Origin: Aeromicrobium sp. Root236
GTDB taxonomy: Bacteria > Actinomycetota > Actinomycetes > Propionibacteriales > Nocardioidaceae
Assembly: GCF_001428805.1 (NCBI RefSeq)
Contig: NZ_LMIS01000001.1
Span: 2,406,976 to 2,470,975 of the forward strand
Direction of reading: 5' to 3'
Length of the DNA: 64,000 nt
The position numbers were made by a program, and so were the translations under genes. Numbering within the stretch: position 1 is the stretch's first letter; each line of letters begins with the position of its first letter. This document shows, one piece after another, positions 10,214 to 18,089 of this stretch. The notes beneath the pieces were generated by a model. That model searched no databases, was not told the DNA's origin, and saw nothing but the letters and a program-made list of their open reading frames with translations.

Positions 10214-10813
10214 ATGCCTCGCATCCCCGCCCTCGCTCCCAAGGACGCCGGCGCGCTCGTCAAGATCGGCTACCGGATGGCGCGCAAGCAGCTGGGTGAG
10301 GTGCCCGAACCCTTCGCGATCATGGCGCACCACCGCAAGATCTTCGTGCTCGCCGCCCGGCACGAGCTCGCGCTGCAGAAGGCGATGCACGTCGTTCCGG
10401 CGCCGCTCGTCGAGCTCGCGGTCTACCGCACGGCCTGGACCGTCGGCTGCTCGTGGTGCGTCGACTTCGGCGCGATGCTGCAGCGCCTCGAGGGCCTCGA
10501 CATCGACCGGCTCAAGGAGATCGGCGAGTTCGAGGCGTCGGGCAAGTTCACCGACGACGAGCGGGAGGTCATCCGCTACGCCGACGCGATGACCGCGACG
10601 CCGACGGAGGTCACCGACGAGCAGGTCGCGTCGCTGGTGGAGAAGTACGGGTACGACGGCGTGCTCGAGCTGACCTACCAGATCTCGCACGAGAACCAGC
10701 GCGCCCGGATGTATCACGCGCTCGGCATCACCGAGCAGGGCTTCAGCTCCGGCGACGCGTGCCGGGTGCCCTGGGCTACTGACTCGGCCGAGCCGGCCAG
10801 TCAGGCAGTCTGA
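10214..10813 (+). CDS. Carboxymuconolactone decarboxylase family protein (likely ECF41 target)
   Basis: A 199-aa alpha-helical protein of the CMD/AhpD-like family. GCSWCVDFG (residues 78-86) gives the CxxC pair C79/C82 used by AhpD-like members as a redox site, and H-bearing segments follow (ISHENQRARMYHALG). The true substrate is unknown; many members are peroxide- or thiol-linked rather than lactone decarboxylases. The ATG is set by AGGAGA about 6 nt upstream. An ECF41-type promoter lies just before the gene. Its 3' end overlaps the convergent ECF41 sigma gene by 38 bp. Confidence 0.85.
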   Translation: MPRIPALAPKDAGALVKIGYRMARKQLGEVPEPFAIMAHHRKIFVLAARHELALQKAMHVVPAPLVELAVYRTAWTVGCSWCVDFGAMLQRLEGLDIDRLKEIGEFEASGKFTDDEREVIRYADAMTATPTEVTDEQVASLVEKYGYDGVLELTYQISHENQRARMYHALGITEQGFSSGDACRVPWATDSAEPASQAV

Positions 10814-11699
10814 CGCCCGACCACTTCTCCGGGTTGGCCACGTCGTACGTCGCGCAGACCAGGCCGTCGCGCACCGCGAACCCGGCGACGCGCGGCGGCG
10901 AGCTGTTGCGAGCGGTCTCGCCCTGCCACCCGAAGGTCGCGACGCCCAGCTGCCCGTTGACCCGGACGAGCTCCATGCTGGTGAGCGCGTCGGGGCCGTA
11001 GCGCTTGAGCAGACCGAGGTAGAACCGGGCGAACTTCTCGGCACCGTGGATCACGTTGACCGCCGTGTTGGTGGTGCCGTTGGCGTCGCCCATGACCAGG
11101 GCGTCGGGGTGCAGGGTCGCGAGCACGGCGTTGAGGTCGCCGGTCGCCATCGCCGCGAGGAACCGGCCGACAGCCGCATCGTGCTCCTCGTCCGGCACCG
11201 GCGGTGGCGGGTCCGCGACGGTCCTCCGGGCGCGGGAGGCGAGCTGTCGTGCGTAGGCCGCCTGGATGCCGAGCACGTCGGCGATCTCGTCGAACGGCAC
11301 GCCGAACGCGTCGTGCAGCACGAACGCGACGCGCTGGTCCGGCGGCAGCACGTCCAGCACGACGAGGGCCGCGAACCGGTTGTCCTCGTCGCGGACGACG
11401 GTCTCGAGCGGGTCGTCCGAACGGTCAGACGCTGCGAGTGGGGTGACGATCGGCTCGGGCAGCCACTGTCCGACGTACGTCTCGCGCCGCGCGGCAGCTG
11501 ACGTGAGGCGATCGAGGCACAGGCGGCTGACGACGGTGGTGAGCCAGGCCTGCAGGTTGTCGATGGCTGCGTCGGTGCGGTGCAACCGCAGCCAGGCCTC
11601 CTGCACCGCGTCCTCGGCGTCGGCGACGCTGCCGGTCAGCCGGTAGGCGACGTTGATCAGGCGAGGGCGTTCAGCCTCGAACGTGTCGACCAGGGTCAT
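10776..11699 (-). CDS. ECF41-family RNA polymerase sigma factor with SnoaL-like C-terminal domain
   Basis: A 307-aa sigma factor. Region 2 spans about 1-70 (VAYRLTGSVADAEDAVQEAWLR), the linker carries WLPEP (79-83, diagnostic for ECF41), and region 4 spans about 105-160. A C-terminal SnoaL/NTF2-like extension (about 172-300) replaces an anti-sigma factor. The extension keeps NPEKW (289-293), close to the ECF41 NPDKL motif, while the DGGGR motif is altered to GDANGTT (204-210). In ECF41 this domain both stimulates and restrains activity. The gene begins 3 nt after arcA, so the two are probably co-transcribed, and it converges on its likely target. Confidence 0.9.
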   Translation of the reverse strand: MTLVDTFEAERPRLINVAYRLTGSVADAEDAVQEAWLRLHRTDAAIDNLQAWLTTVVSRLCLDRLTSAAARRETYVGQWLPEPIVTPLAASDRSDDPLETVVRDEDNRFAALVVLDVLPPDQRVAFVLHDAFGVPFDEIADVLGIQAAYARQLASRARRTVADPPPPVPDEEHDAAVGRFLAAMATGDLNAVLATLHPDALVMGDANGTTNTAVNVIHGAEKFARFYLGLLKRYGPDALTSMELVRVNGQLGVATFGWQGETARNSSPPRVAGFAVRDGLVCATYDVANPEKWSGVRLPDWPARPSQ

Positions 11700-11702
11700 G
11701 GC

Positions 11703-12884
11703 TCAGTCGCGCTCCATCGGACAGGACATGCACCGCGGACCACCCCGGCCCGAGCCGAGCTCCGAGCCGCTGATGGCGACGACCTCGATGCCGTGCTCCT
11801 CGAGGCGGGCGTTGGTCTGCTCGTTGCGCTCGTAGGCCACGGCGAGGCGCGGGGCGATCGCCAACGTGTTGTTGCCGTCGTCCCACTGCTCGCGCTCGGC
11901 CGTGACCGGGTCGAGGCCGGTGTCGATCTGGTGCAGGGTGTCGATGCCCATGGCCTTGGCGGCGGCAATGAAGAACGACTGCTCGTCGTCGACCACGAGC
12001 TCATCGCCCGTGAAGGTCACGGCGTGCGCGCGCAGGTCGTGGGCCATGTTGGGATAGATGACGACGGTGTCGACGTCGACCATCGTGACGATCGTGTCGA
12101 GGTGCATCGTGGCGCGCTCCTGCGCGATCGGCACCGCGAGCACGGTGTGGGCGAGCCCGCCGGTCAGCACCTGGCGGGCGAACCGCTCGAAGCCGGCCGG
12201 GGTCGTACGCTCGCCGACGCCGACCGCGATGACGCCGGGCGCCAGGAGCAGCACGTCACCGCCCTCGACGTGCTCGAGGTGCGGGCCGTGGACGCGCGGG
12301 ACGTCGGCGAAGCGGGGGTGGTGCTCGTAGATCAGGCCGGTCAGCTGGGTCTCGCGGACCCGGGCCGGCATGGCCAGGCTCGTGACGGCGACGTGACCCG
12401 GCAGCCACACGGACGAGTCGCGGGTGAACAGCAGGTTGGGCAGCGGCTCGATGAGGAAGTCCTCGGGCGGCAGCAGGCTCGTGACGATGCTGCGGAAGCT
12501 CGTCACCTCGTCGTTGCGCAGGCCCGCGGTCAGGGTCAGGGCCAGCTCCTCGGGCGCGAGGTCGGTCATGACGCGGGCGATGTGCCGCCGCAGGCCGTCG
12601 CCGAGCTGCAGGCTCGCCGTGGTGCTCTCGATGATCGTCGCGCGAGCCTCCTCGACCGCGAGCGCCTCGACCAGCAGCTCCACGAGGTAGAGCACCTCGA
12701 CGTCACGGTCGCGCAGCGCCTGGGCGAACGCGTCGTGCTCGTCCTGTGCCCGGCCGAGCCACGGGATGCCGTCGAACAGCAGCTGGTCGTTGTTGCGTGG
12801 GGTCAGCCGGCCGAGCTCGGGGCCGGGCCGGTGCAGCATGACCGTACGCAGGCGACCGACTTCGCTGTCCGCTCCGAGACCCAT
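11703..12884 (-). CDS. arcA: Arginine deiminase
   Basis: The enzyme hydrolyses L-arginine to citrulline and ammonia. It has 393 aa. The N-terminal [25 protein letters not shown] (about 153), [10 protein letters not shown] (about 261) and the C-terminal RCMSCP (384-389, carrying the nucleophilic cysteine) match the guanidino-modifying family. No arcB, arcC or arginine/ornithine antiporter gene is nearby, so the full energy-yielding pathway is not shown here. Its stop is 3 nt from the start of the ECF41 sigma gene. It is divergent from the secreted repeat protein. Confidence 0.95.
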   Translation of the reverse strand: MGLGADSEVGRLRTVMLHRPGPELGRLTPRNNDQLLFDGIPWLGRAQDEHDAFAQALRDRDVEVLYLVELLVEALAVEEARATIIESTTASLQLGDGLRRHIARVMTDLAPEELALTLTAGLRNDEVTSFRSIVTSLLPPEDFLIEPLPNLLFTRDSSVWLPGHVAVTSLAMPARVRETQLTGLIYEHHPRFADVPRVHGPHLEHVEGGDVLLLAPGVIAVGVGERTTPAGFERFARQVLTGGLAHTVLAVPIAQERATMHLDTIVTMVDVDTVVIYPNMAHDLRAHAVTFTGDELVVDDEQSFFIAAAKAMGIDTLHQIDTGLDPVTAEREQWDDGNNTLAIAPRLAVAYERNEQTNARLEEHGIEVVAISGSELGSGRGGPRCMSCPMERD

Positions 12885-12931
12885 GCAGTCACCCTAGATG
12901 ACGGGGCCCGCAGGAAAGTCGGCTGATTCTG

Positions 12932-12960
12932 CTGCAATAGCGGAAAGGCTGTTCTAGTCT
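12932..12960 (+). promoter_or_regulatory. Probable promoter of the secreted repeat protein
   Basis: CTGCAA (12932-12937) and TAGTCT (12955-12960) are 17 bp apart, an acceptable -35/-10 pair for the housekeeping sigma factor. The leader to the ATG at 12998 is about 31 nt and contains TGGAGA 9 nt before the start. Confidence 0.45.
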
Positions 12961-12997
12961 CGTTTCCGAGGGACCGACGACACCTGGAGACACTCCC

Positions 12998-14257
12998 ATG
13001 CACTTCCTCCGAACCCGTTCATTCCGCCGCGTCTCGGCGCTGCTCGTGACCGCCGTGTGCCTGATCGGCGCCGCGCCGTCCAACGCGCAGGCCGCCGAAC
13101 CTGACGGCATCGACCTGGGCAGCCTGCTCTGTGGCATCCGGCTCGGGACGATGACCAACACGGCCGCGCCGACGATCTCCGGCACCGCCAAGGTCGCCTC
13201 GACGCTGACCGCGTCCCCAGGTACGTGGAGCCCGACGGGTGCGACGTTCACCTACCAGTGGCTCGCCGACGGGGCAGCCGTCACGCCCGCGACGGCCTCG
13301 CCGACGTACGTGGTCCCTGCGGGCGCCGTCGGCAAGAAGATCTCGGTCAAGGTGACCGCCTCCAAGTGCATGAAGAACCCGGGCAGCGCCACCAGCGCGC
13401 AGACCGCGGCGGTGCCGGCCATGACGGTGCTCGGCTACTCCGTCCCGACCATCACGGGCACCCCCAAGGTCGGCCAGACCCTGACCGCCAATGAAGGCAC
13501 CTGGACCCCTGACGGCGTCACGTTCACCTACAAGTGGCTCGCCGAGGGCACCGTCATCGCCGGCGCGACCGCCAAGACGTACGTGCCGACAGCGGCCGAC
13601 GTCGGCAAGCGCATCCAGGTGACCGTCACCGGCACCAAGGCCGGCTACCTCCCGACGTTCGTCACGAGCCAGGCCACGGCGTCGGTCGCCCCTGCGGTGG
13701 CCACACCGGTCACCAACACCGTCGCACCGACCATCAGCGGCACGCCCAAGGTCGGTGAGACCCTGACCGTCAGCCCCGGCACCTGGACGCCGACCGGCGT
13801 GACGTTCACCTACCAGTGGCTCGTCGACGGCGTCCCGATCGAGGGCGCCACCGGCTCGAAGTTCTCGCCGGGCACCGCCCGCGCCGGCAAGAAGCTCTCG
13901 GTCGCCGTGACCGGGTCCAAGGCCGGCTACACGTCCGTCACCGTCACGACCGCCGAGACGGCGCCGATCGCCCAGCTGCCCCAGCTCGGCTACGGCACGC
14001 CGACGATCACCGGCACCGCCAAGGTCGGGCAGACGCTGACCGCCAACGAGGGCACCTGGACGCCGGACGGCGTGACGTTCACCTACCAGTGGTACTCCGA
14101 GGGCGTCCTCGTCGCCGGTGCGACCGCCAAGACGTACGTCCCGACGGCGGCTGACGTGAACAAGCGGATCCAGGTCCGGGTCACCGGAGCCAAGACCGGC
14201 TACCTCACGACGTACGCCACGAGCGCGCCGACGGTGAGGGTCGTCGCGGCGGGCTGA
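12998..14257 (+). CDS. Secreted protein with four Ig-like repeats
   Basis: A 419-aa exported protein. The signal peptide has basic residues at 5-11, a hydrophobic core SALLVTAVCLIGAA (about 13-26) and an AxA-type site (NAQAA, about 30-33). After a short linker come four tandem units of about 91-94 residues, starting near 53, 144, 239 and 329. Each has the pattern PTIxGTxKVGxTLT, GTWxPxGVTFTYQW, then a xGYxx strand pair. Units 1 and 3 resemble each other (TNTxAPTISGT, SPGTW), as do 2 and 4 (LGYxxPTITGT, NEGTW, AKTYVPTAADV). Such Ig-like modules occur in actinobacterial surface proteins. No enzyme domain or cell-wall sorting motif is present, so binding or adhesion is only a guess. Confidence 0.88.
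   Translation: MHFLRTRSFRRVSALLVTAVCLIGAAPSNAQAAEPDGIDLGSLLCGIRLGTMTNTAAPTISGTAKVASTLTASPGTWSPTGATFTYQWLADGAAVTPATASPTYVVPAGAVGKKISVKVTASKCMKNPGSATSAQTAAVPAMTVLGYSVPTITGTPKVGQTLTANEGTWTPDGVTFTYKWLAEGTVIAGATAKTYVPTAADVGKRIQVTVTGTKAGYLPTFVTSQATASVAPAVATPVTNTVAPTISGTPKVGETLTVSPGTWTPTGVTFTYQWLVDGVPIEGATGSKFSPGTARAGKKLSVAVTGSKAGYTSVTVTTAETAPIAQLPQLGYGTPTITGTAKVGQTLTANEGTWTPDGVTFTYQWYSEGVLVAGATAKTYVPTAADVNKRIQVRVTGAKTGYLTTYATSAPTVRVVAAG
13154..14248 (+). repeat. Four in-frame ~275-bp repeats in A-B-A-B order
   Basis: The conserved PTI tripeptide of each unit lies at residues 58, 150, 244 and 335 of the host protein, a spacing of 92, 94 and 91 residues. Units 1/3 and 2/4 form the more similar pairs, which suggests duplication of a two-unit block of about 555 bp. 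Confidence 0.8.
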
Positions 14258-14289
14258 CTCCGGGCCGATTCTGTGTCGAGCGACGCACC

Positions 14290-14303
14290 CCGTTTTTTAA
14301 CGG
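14290..14303. promoter_or_regulatory. Short dyad upstream of the disaccharide phosphorylase operon
   Basis: CCGTT-TTTT-AACGG is a 5-bp inverted repeat 31 bp before the GTG of the phosphoglucomutase gene, just upstream of a -10-like hexamer. Its placement suits a repressor operator, but no regulator gene is adjacent and the arms are short. It could also be a weak terminator for the gene before it. Confidence 0.35.
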
Positions 14304-14321
14304 TGGTGGCCCTCCCGGGCA

Positions 14322-14327
14322 TACGCT
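14322..14327 (+). promoter_or_regulatory. -10-like hexamer TACGCT before pgmB
   Basis: TACGCT ends 7 nt before the GTG at 14335, with no Shine-Dalgarno sequence between them, consistent with a leaderless mRNA for the pgmB-GH65 operon. Confidence 0.4.
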
Positions 14328-14334
14328 CGTACGT

Positions 14335-15045
14335 GTGGATTGGAACGACTACGACGCTGCGCTCTTCGACCTCGACGGCGTGATCACGCCGACGGCCGAA
14401 GTGCACATGCGCGCCTGGGCCCAGATGTTCGGCGACTTCCTCAAGGAGCGGGGAATCGCCGAGCCGTACACCGACGACGACTACTACACGTACGTCGACG
14501 GCAAGCCGCGCTACGAGGGCGTCCGGTCGTTCCTCGCGAGCCGCGGGATCGAGCTGCCCGAGGGTGATCCCGCCGATCCTCCGTCGTCCTCGTCGGTCGC
14601 CGGTCTCGGCAACCGCAAGAACGTCGACTTCGAGCAGATCCTGGAGACCGACGGCGTCGAGCCCTACCCCGGCTCGGTGGCGCTCGTGAACGCGCTGGTC
14701 GAACGCGGCACCAAGATGGCGATCGTGTCGAGCTCGCGCAACGCCAAGCCGGTGCTGCGAGCCGCCAAGATGATCGACTTCTTCCCCGTGATCGTGGACG
14801 GTGCCGTGGCGGGCGAGCGTGGCCTCGCCGGCAAGCCGCAGCCCGACACGTTCCTCGACGCCGCCGAGCAGCTCGGTGTGCCCAAGGAGCGGGCCGTCGT
14901 GTTCGAGGACGCGCTGTCGGGCGTCGCTGCCGGGCGCGCCGGTGACTTCGGCCTGGTCGTCGGCGTCGACCGCGGTGTCGGCCCGGACAAGCTGCGGGAG
15001 AACGGCGCCGACGTCGTCGTCCAGGACCTCGAGGAGCTCGTATGA
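14335..15045 (+). CDS. pgmB: Beta-phosphoglucomutase family HAD phosphatase/mutase
   Basis: The predicted reaction is beta-glucose 1-phosphate to glucose 6-phosphate. It has 236 aa. FDLDGVITPTAEVH (residues 11-24) has the nucleophile D12, the acid/base D14 and the downstream histidine typical of beta-PGM. SSSRNAK (about 126) is HAD motif II, GKPQPD (about 165) motif III, and FEDALSGVAAGRAG (about 186) motif IV. It is directly coupled to a GH65 phosphorylase (ATGA overlap), whose product is its substrate. This pairing is what separates it from a general HAD phosphatase. Confidence 0.88.
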   Translation: MDWNDYDAALFDLDGVITPTAEVHMRAWAQMFGDFLKERGIAEPYTDDDYYTYVDGKPRYEGVRSFLASRGIELPEGDPADPPSSSSVAGLGNRKNVDFEQILETDGVEPYPGSVALVNALVERGTKMAIVSSSRNAKPVLRAAKMIDFFPVIVDGAVAGERGLAGKPQPDTFLDAAEQLGVPKERAVVFEDALSGVAAGRAGDFGLVVGVDRGVGPDKLRENGADVVVQDLEELV

Positions 15046-17534
15046 CGATGACCGGGCCTTCGCACGTCGCCCCCCAGGTCCACGACTTCCTCGACCGCAC
15101 GCGCTACCCGGTCGACGAGTGGGCGTTGATCGAGAACAACATCAACAGCCAGGACCTCGGCACCACCGAGACGCTGTTCTCGGTCGGCAACGGCTACCTC
15201 GGCCTGCGCGGCAACGTCGACGAGGGACGCGACTCCTACTCGCATGGCACCTACATCAACGGCTTCCACGAGACCTGGCCGATCCAGCACGCCGAGGAGG
15301 CCTTCGGCTTCGCGCGCGTCGGCCAGACGATCGTCAACGCCCCCGACGCCAAGGTCATCCGCCTCTACGTCGACGACGAGCCGCTGCTGCTGCAGATCGC
15401 CGACCTCATGGAGTACGAGCGGCGCCTCGACTTCCGCTCCGGCGTGATGTCCCGCGAGATCCTGTGGCGTACGCCCGGCGGCAAGCGCGTGCAGATCCGC
15501 TCGCGTCGCATGGTCTCGTTCACGCAGCGCCACCTCGCGATCATGACGTTCGAGGTGACGATGCTCGACGACTACGCCCCGGTGGCGATCTCGTCGCAGA
15601 TCCTCAACCGTCAGGACGGCGAGGACGAGTACCACGTACGCGCCAAGGCCATGGGTGAAGGCGTCGACCCGCGCAAGGCCAGCAGCATGCGCCACCGCGT
15701 CCTGCTGCCGCAGAGCAACTGGGGCAACGTCGCCGACGGCCGGGTCGCGCTGGGCTACCAGTGCGCCGAGAGCGGCATGACGATCGCGGTCGCCGCCGAC
15801 CACCGTCTCGAGACGGCCAACAACTACACCAAGCGCATCCAGACCGACGACGACCTGGCCAAGATGACCTATCGCATCGACGCCGAGCCCGGGCAGCCGA
15901 TCACGTTGACCAAGATGGTCAGCTATCACACGTCGCGCGGCGTGCCGTCGCGTGAGCTGCTCGACCGCTGCACCCGGACGCTCGACCGCGCCCAGACCGA
16001 GGGTCTGGACCAGCAGCTCGCGGACCAGCGTCAGTGGCTCGACGACTTCTGGGAGCGCTCGGACGTCGAGGTCCCCGGCCAGCCCGAGGTGCAGCAGGCC
16101 GTGCGCTGGAACCTCTTCCAGATCGCGCAGGCGTCGGCTCGTGCCGAGGGCACCGGCATCCCCGCCAAGGGCGTCACGGGCTCCGGCTACGGCGGCCACT
16201 ACTTCTGGGACACCGAGGTCTACGTCCTGCCATTCCTGACCTACACGACACCGCGCGCGGCCCGCAACGCGTTGCGCTTCCGCTACACGCTGCTCGACGC
16301 GGCTCGCAACCGTGCCAAGCAGCTGGCGCAGCACGGCGCCCTGTTCCCGTGGCGGACGATCAACGGCGAGGAGGCCTCGGCCTACTACGCCGCCGGCACC
16401 GCGCAGTATCACATCGACGCCGACATCTCGTACGCGTTGAGCCAGTACCTCGCCGCGACCGGGGACCTCGACTTCCTGACCCGCGAGGGCATCGACGTGC
16501 TCGTCGAGACCGCCCGCATGTGGGTCGACCTCGGCTTCTGGCGCAACGAGGAGGACGGCACGTTCCACATCCACGGCGTGACCGGACCCGACGAGTACAC
16601 GACGGTCGTCAACGACAACCTCTTCACCAACGTCATGGCCCGGTTCAACCTGCGCCGCGCGGCGGAGGCCGTACGCGAGCTGGCGATCCGCGACGGGCGC
16701 GAGTACGACCGCGTCGTCAAGCGCCTCGAGCTCGACGAGCGTGAGGTCGCCGACTGGGAGCGGGCCGCCAGCGACATGGCGATCCCCTACGACGAGCACC
16801 TCGGCGTGCACCCGCAGGACCAGCACTTCCTCGAGCGCGAGGTGTGGGACCTGGCCAACACGCCGATGGACAAGCGGCCGCTGCTGCTGCACTACCACCC
16901 GCTCGTGATCTACCGGTTCCAGGTGCTCAAGCAGGCCGACGTCGTGCTCGCGCTGTTCCTGCAGGGCGACCAGTTCGACCCCGAGGAGAAGCGCGCCGAC
17001 TTCGAGTACTACGACCCGATCACGACGGGCGACTCGACGCTGTCCGCCGTGGTGCAGTCGATCATCGCGGCCGAGGTCGGCTACCACGACCTGGCGCTGC
17101 GCTACTTCCTGTCGGCGCTGTTCGTCGACCTCGCCGACCGGCACCACAACACCTCCGACGGCGTGCACGTCGCGTCGACGGGTGGCGTGTGGAGCGCGCT
17201 GGTCAACGGGTTCGGTGGCTTCCGCGACTACCAGGGCGTGTTCACGCTCGACCCGAGGCTCCCCGAGTCGTGGGACTCGCTGGTCTTCCGCGTCACCCTG
17301 CGCGGCACCCGCGTACGTGTCACGGTCCTGCCGGAAAGCGTGGAGCTCAGCGTCGAGGAGGGCAAGGAGGCGACGATCTCGATCCGCGGCCACGAGGTCA
17401 CGGTGCTGCCGGGCGACCCGGTGTCCGTCCCGCTCGACGGCCAGGGCCCCCGCATCGAGGGCGAGCCGTCGCCGGTGCCCGGTCGCCGGCGCGCTGACGG
17501 CACGATCATCTCGGCCATCGTCCCCGGCACGTGA
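15042..17534 (+). CDS. Glycoside hydrolase family 65 disaccharide phosphorylase
   Basis: An 830-aa cytoplasmic GH65 enzyme. It is predicted to phosphorolyse an alpha-linked glucose disaccharide (maltose, trehalose, kojibiose or nigerose) to beta-glucose 1-phosphate and glucose, which pgmB then converts. The N-terminal beta-sandwich contains GNGYLGLRGNVDEG (about 49-62). The (alpha/alpha)6 barrel contains GHYFWDTEVYVLPF (about 385-398) and GVTGPDEYTTVVNDN (about 512-526) with the general-acid glutamate. The phosphate-binding area lies in the late barrel (STGGVWSALVNGFGG). Specificity among family members cannot be fixed by eye. No sugar transporter or regulator is adjacent. Confidence 0.92.
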   Translation: MTMTGPSHVAPQVHDFLDRTRYPVDEWALIENNINSQDLGTTETLFSVGNGYLGLRGNVDEGRDSYSHGTYINGFHETWPIQHAEEAFGFARVGQTIVNAPDAKVIRLYVDDEPLLLQIADLMEYERRLDFRSGVMSREILWRTPGGKRVQIRSRRMVSFTQRHLAIMTFEVTMLDDYAPVAISSQILNRQDGEDEYHVRAKAMGEGVDPRKASSMRHRVLLPQSNWGNVADGRVALGYQCAESGMTIAVAADHRLETANNYTKRIQTDDDLAKMTYRIDAEPGQPITLTKMVSYHTSRGVPSRELLDRCTRTLDRAQTEGLDQQLADQRQWLDDFWERSDVEVPGQPEVQQAVRWNLFQIAQASARAEGTGIPAKGVTGSGYGGHYFWDTEVYVLPFLTYTTPRAARNALRFRYTLLDAARNRAKQLAQHGALFPWRTINGEEASAYYAAGTAQYHIDADISYALSQYLAATGDLDFLTREGIDVLVETARMWVDLGFWRNEEDGTFHIHGVTGPDEYTTVVNDNLFTNVMARFNLRRAAEAVRELAIRDGREYDRVVKRLELDEREVADWERAASDMAIPYDEHLGVHPQDQHFLEREVWDLANTPMDKRPLLLHYHPLVIYRFQVLKQADVVLALFLQGDQFDPEEKRADFEYYDPITTGDSTLSAVVQSIIAAEVGYHDLALRYFLSALFVDLADRHHNTSDGVHVASTGGVWSALVNGFGGFRDYQGVFTLDPRLPESWDSLVFRVTLRGTRVRVTVLPESVELSVEEGKEATISIRGHEVTVLPGDPVSVPLDGQGPRIEGEPSPVPGRRRADGTIISAIVPGT

Positions 17535-17651
17535 CGGCGCGGATCAGGTCGTCTGGTCCTTTCGAGTCATAATTCTGCTGTTCGAACGTCTCATGTGGGC
17601 AAACGACTTACCCTGAAATCGGGAGTCGAGGCGTATCGGAAGGCAAACGCA

Positions 17652-18041
17652 GTGATCACCGTGATGTGGAAGACCGCCGACGGCGAGACCGGTGAGGTCA
17701 TGCTCGACGGCGACGCCAAGTGGACGTTCGGACGTACCGGCGGGGTCGAGGACCTGACCGTTGCGGTCGACAACCCCGCCGTCAGCCGTACGGCCCTGGT
17801 GATCCGCGACGCGGGTCCCGGACCGGTCGTGTTCCGCGGCCAGATCGACAACGGCGCCAAGGTCGCGCTCGTGAGCGTCATCGGCTCGATCACGTGGCTC
17901 GACGAGGGCACCGCCGGCAACCTCACCGCCGAGGAGAACCGGGTCGAGTTCTCGATCAACGACGAGGTCCTGCTGACGATCGACGTCGAGTTCGAGCAGC
18001 GCGGCAGCGTCGTCGAACGGCAGCAGTCGGCCGACGCCTGA
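17652..18041 (+). CDS. Small FHA-like protein
   Basis: A 129-aa soluble protein. Its centre resembles a forkhead-associated domain: TFGRTGG, then a ~12-residue gap, NPAVSRTALVIRD, and a later FRGQIDNGAKVALV strand. FHA domains bind phosphothreonine peptides using a GR...SR pattern, and the arginine and serine are both present here, but the usual SxxH histidine and the NG loop are weak. The GTG at 17652 is chosen for GGAAGG at 17638-17643, 8 nt upstream; an ATG at 17595 in the same frame has no such signal. Upstream, CATAAT at 17568-17573 could be a -10. It stands alone. Confidence 0.55.
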   Translation: MITVMWKTADGETGEVMLDGDAKWTFGRTGGVEDLTVAVDNPAVSRTALVIRDAGPGPVVFRGQIDNGAKVALVSVIGSITWLDEGTAGNLTAEENRVEFSINDEVLLTIDVEFEQRGSVVERQQSADA

Positions 18042-18045
18042 CCCT

Positions 18046-18066
18046 CGGTCGTTGAGCTTGTCGCAA
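18046..18066. repeat. Dispersed ~21-bp repeat, copy 1
   Basis: CGGTCGTTGAGCTTGTCGCA in the gap before the adenosine deaminase gene matches two other copies in this window (25053-25074 and, inverted, 32057-32078). The shared core is GGTC-N-TTGAGC-Y-TGTCG. Such short repeats are common between genes in actinobacterial genomes; their function is unknown. Confidence 0.6.
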
Positions 18067-18076
18067 GGACGCTCGC

Positions 18077-18082
18077 TACGCT
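18077..18082 (+). promoter_or_regulatory. -10-like hexamer TACGCT before add
   Basis: TACGCT ends 7 nt before the ATG of the adenosine deaminase gene and no Shine-Dalgarno sequence is present, fitting a leaderless transcript. Confidence 0.4.
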
Positions 18083-18089
18083 CGATCGC

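Noticed and set aside
10214..10813. True 4-carboxymuconolactone decarboxylase of aromatic catabolism
   Set aside because: No protocatechuate or muconate genes are nearby; the CxxC pair and ECF41 context fit the redox-type members better.
14664..17393. Open frame of 909 codons on the minus strand, antisense to the GH65 gene
   Set aside because: High GC keeps antisense frames open. The sense frame has GH65 motifs; the antisense translation is low-complexity Arg/Val/Asp-rich and matches nothing.
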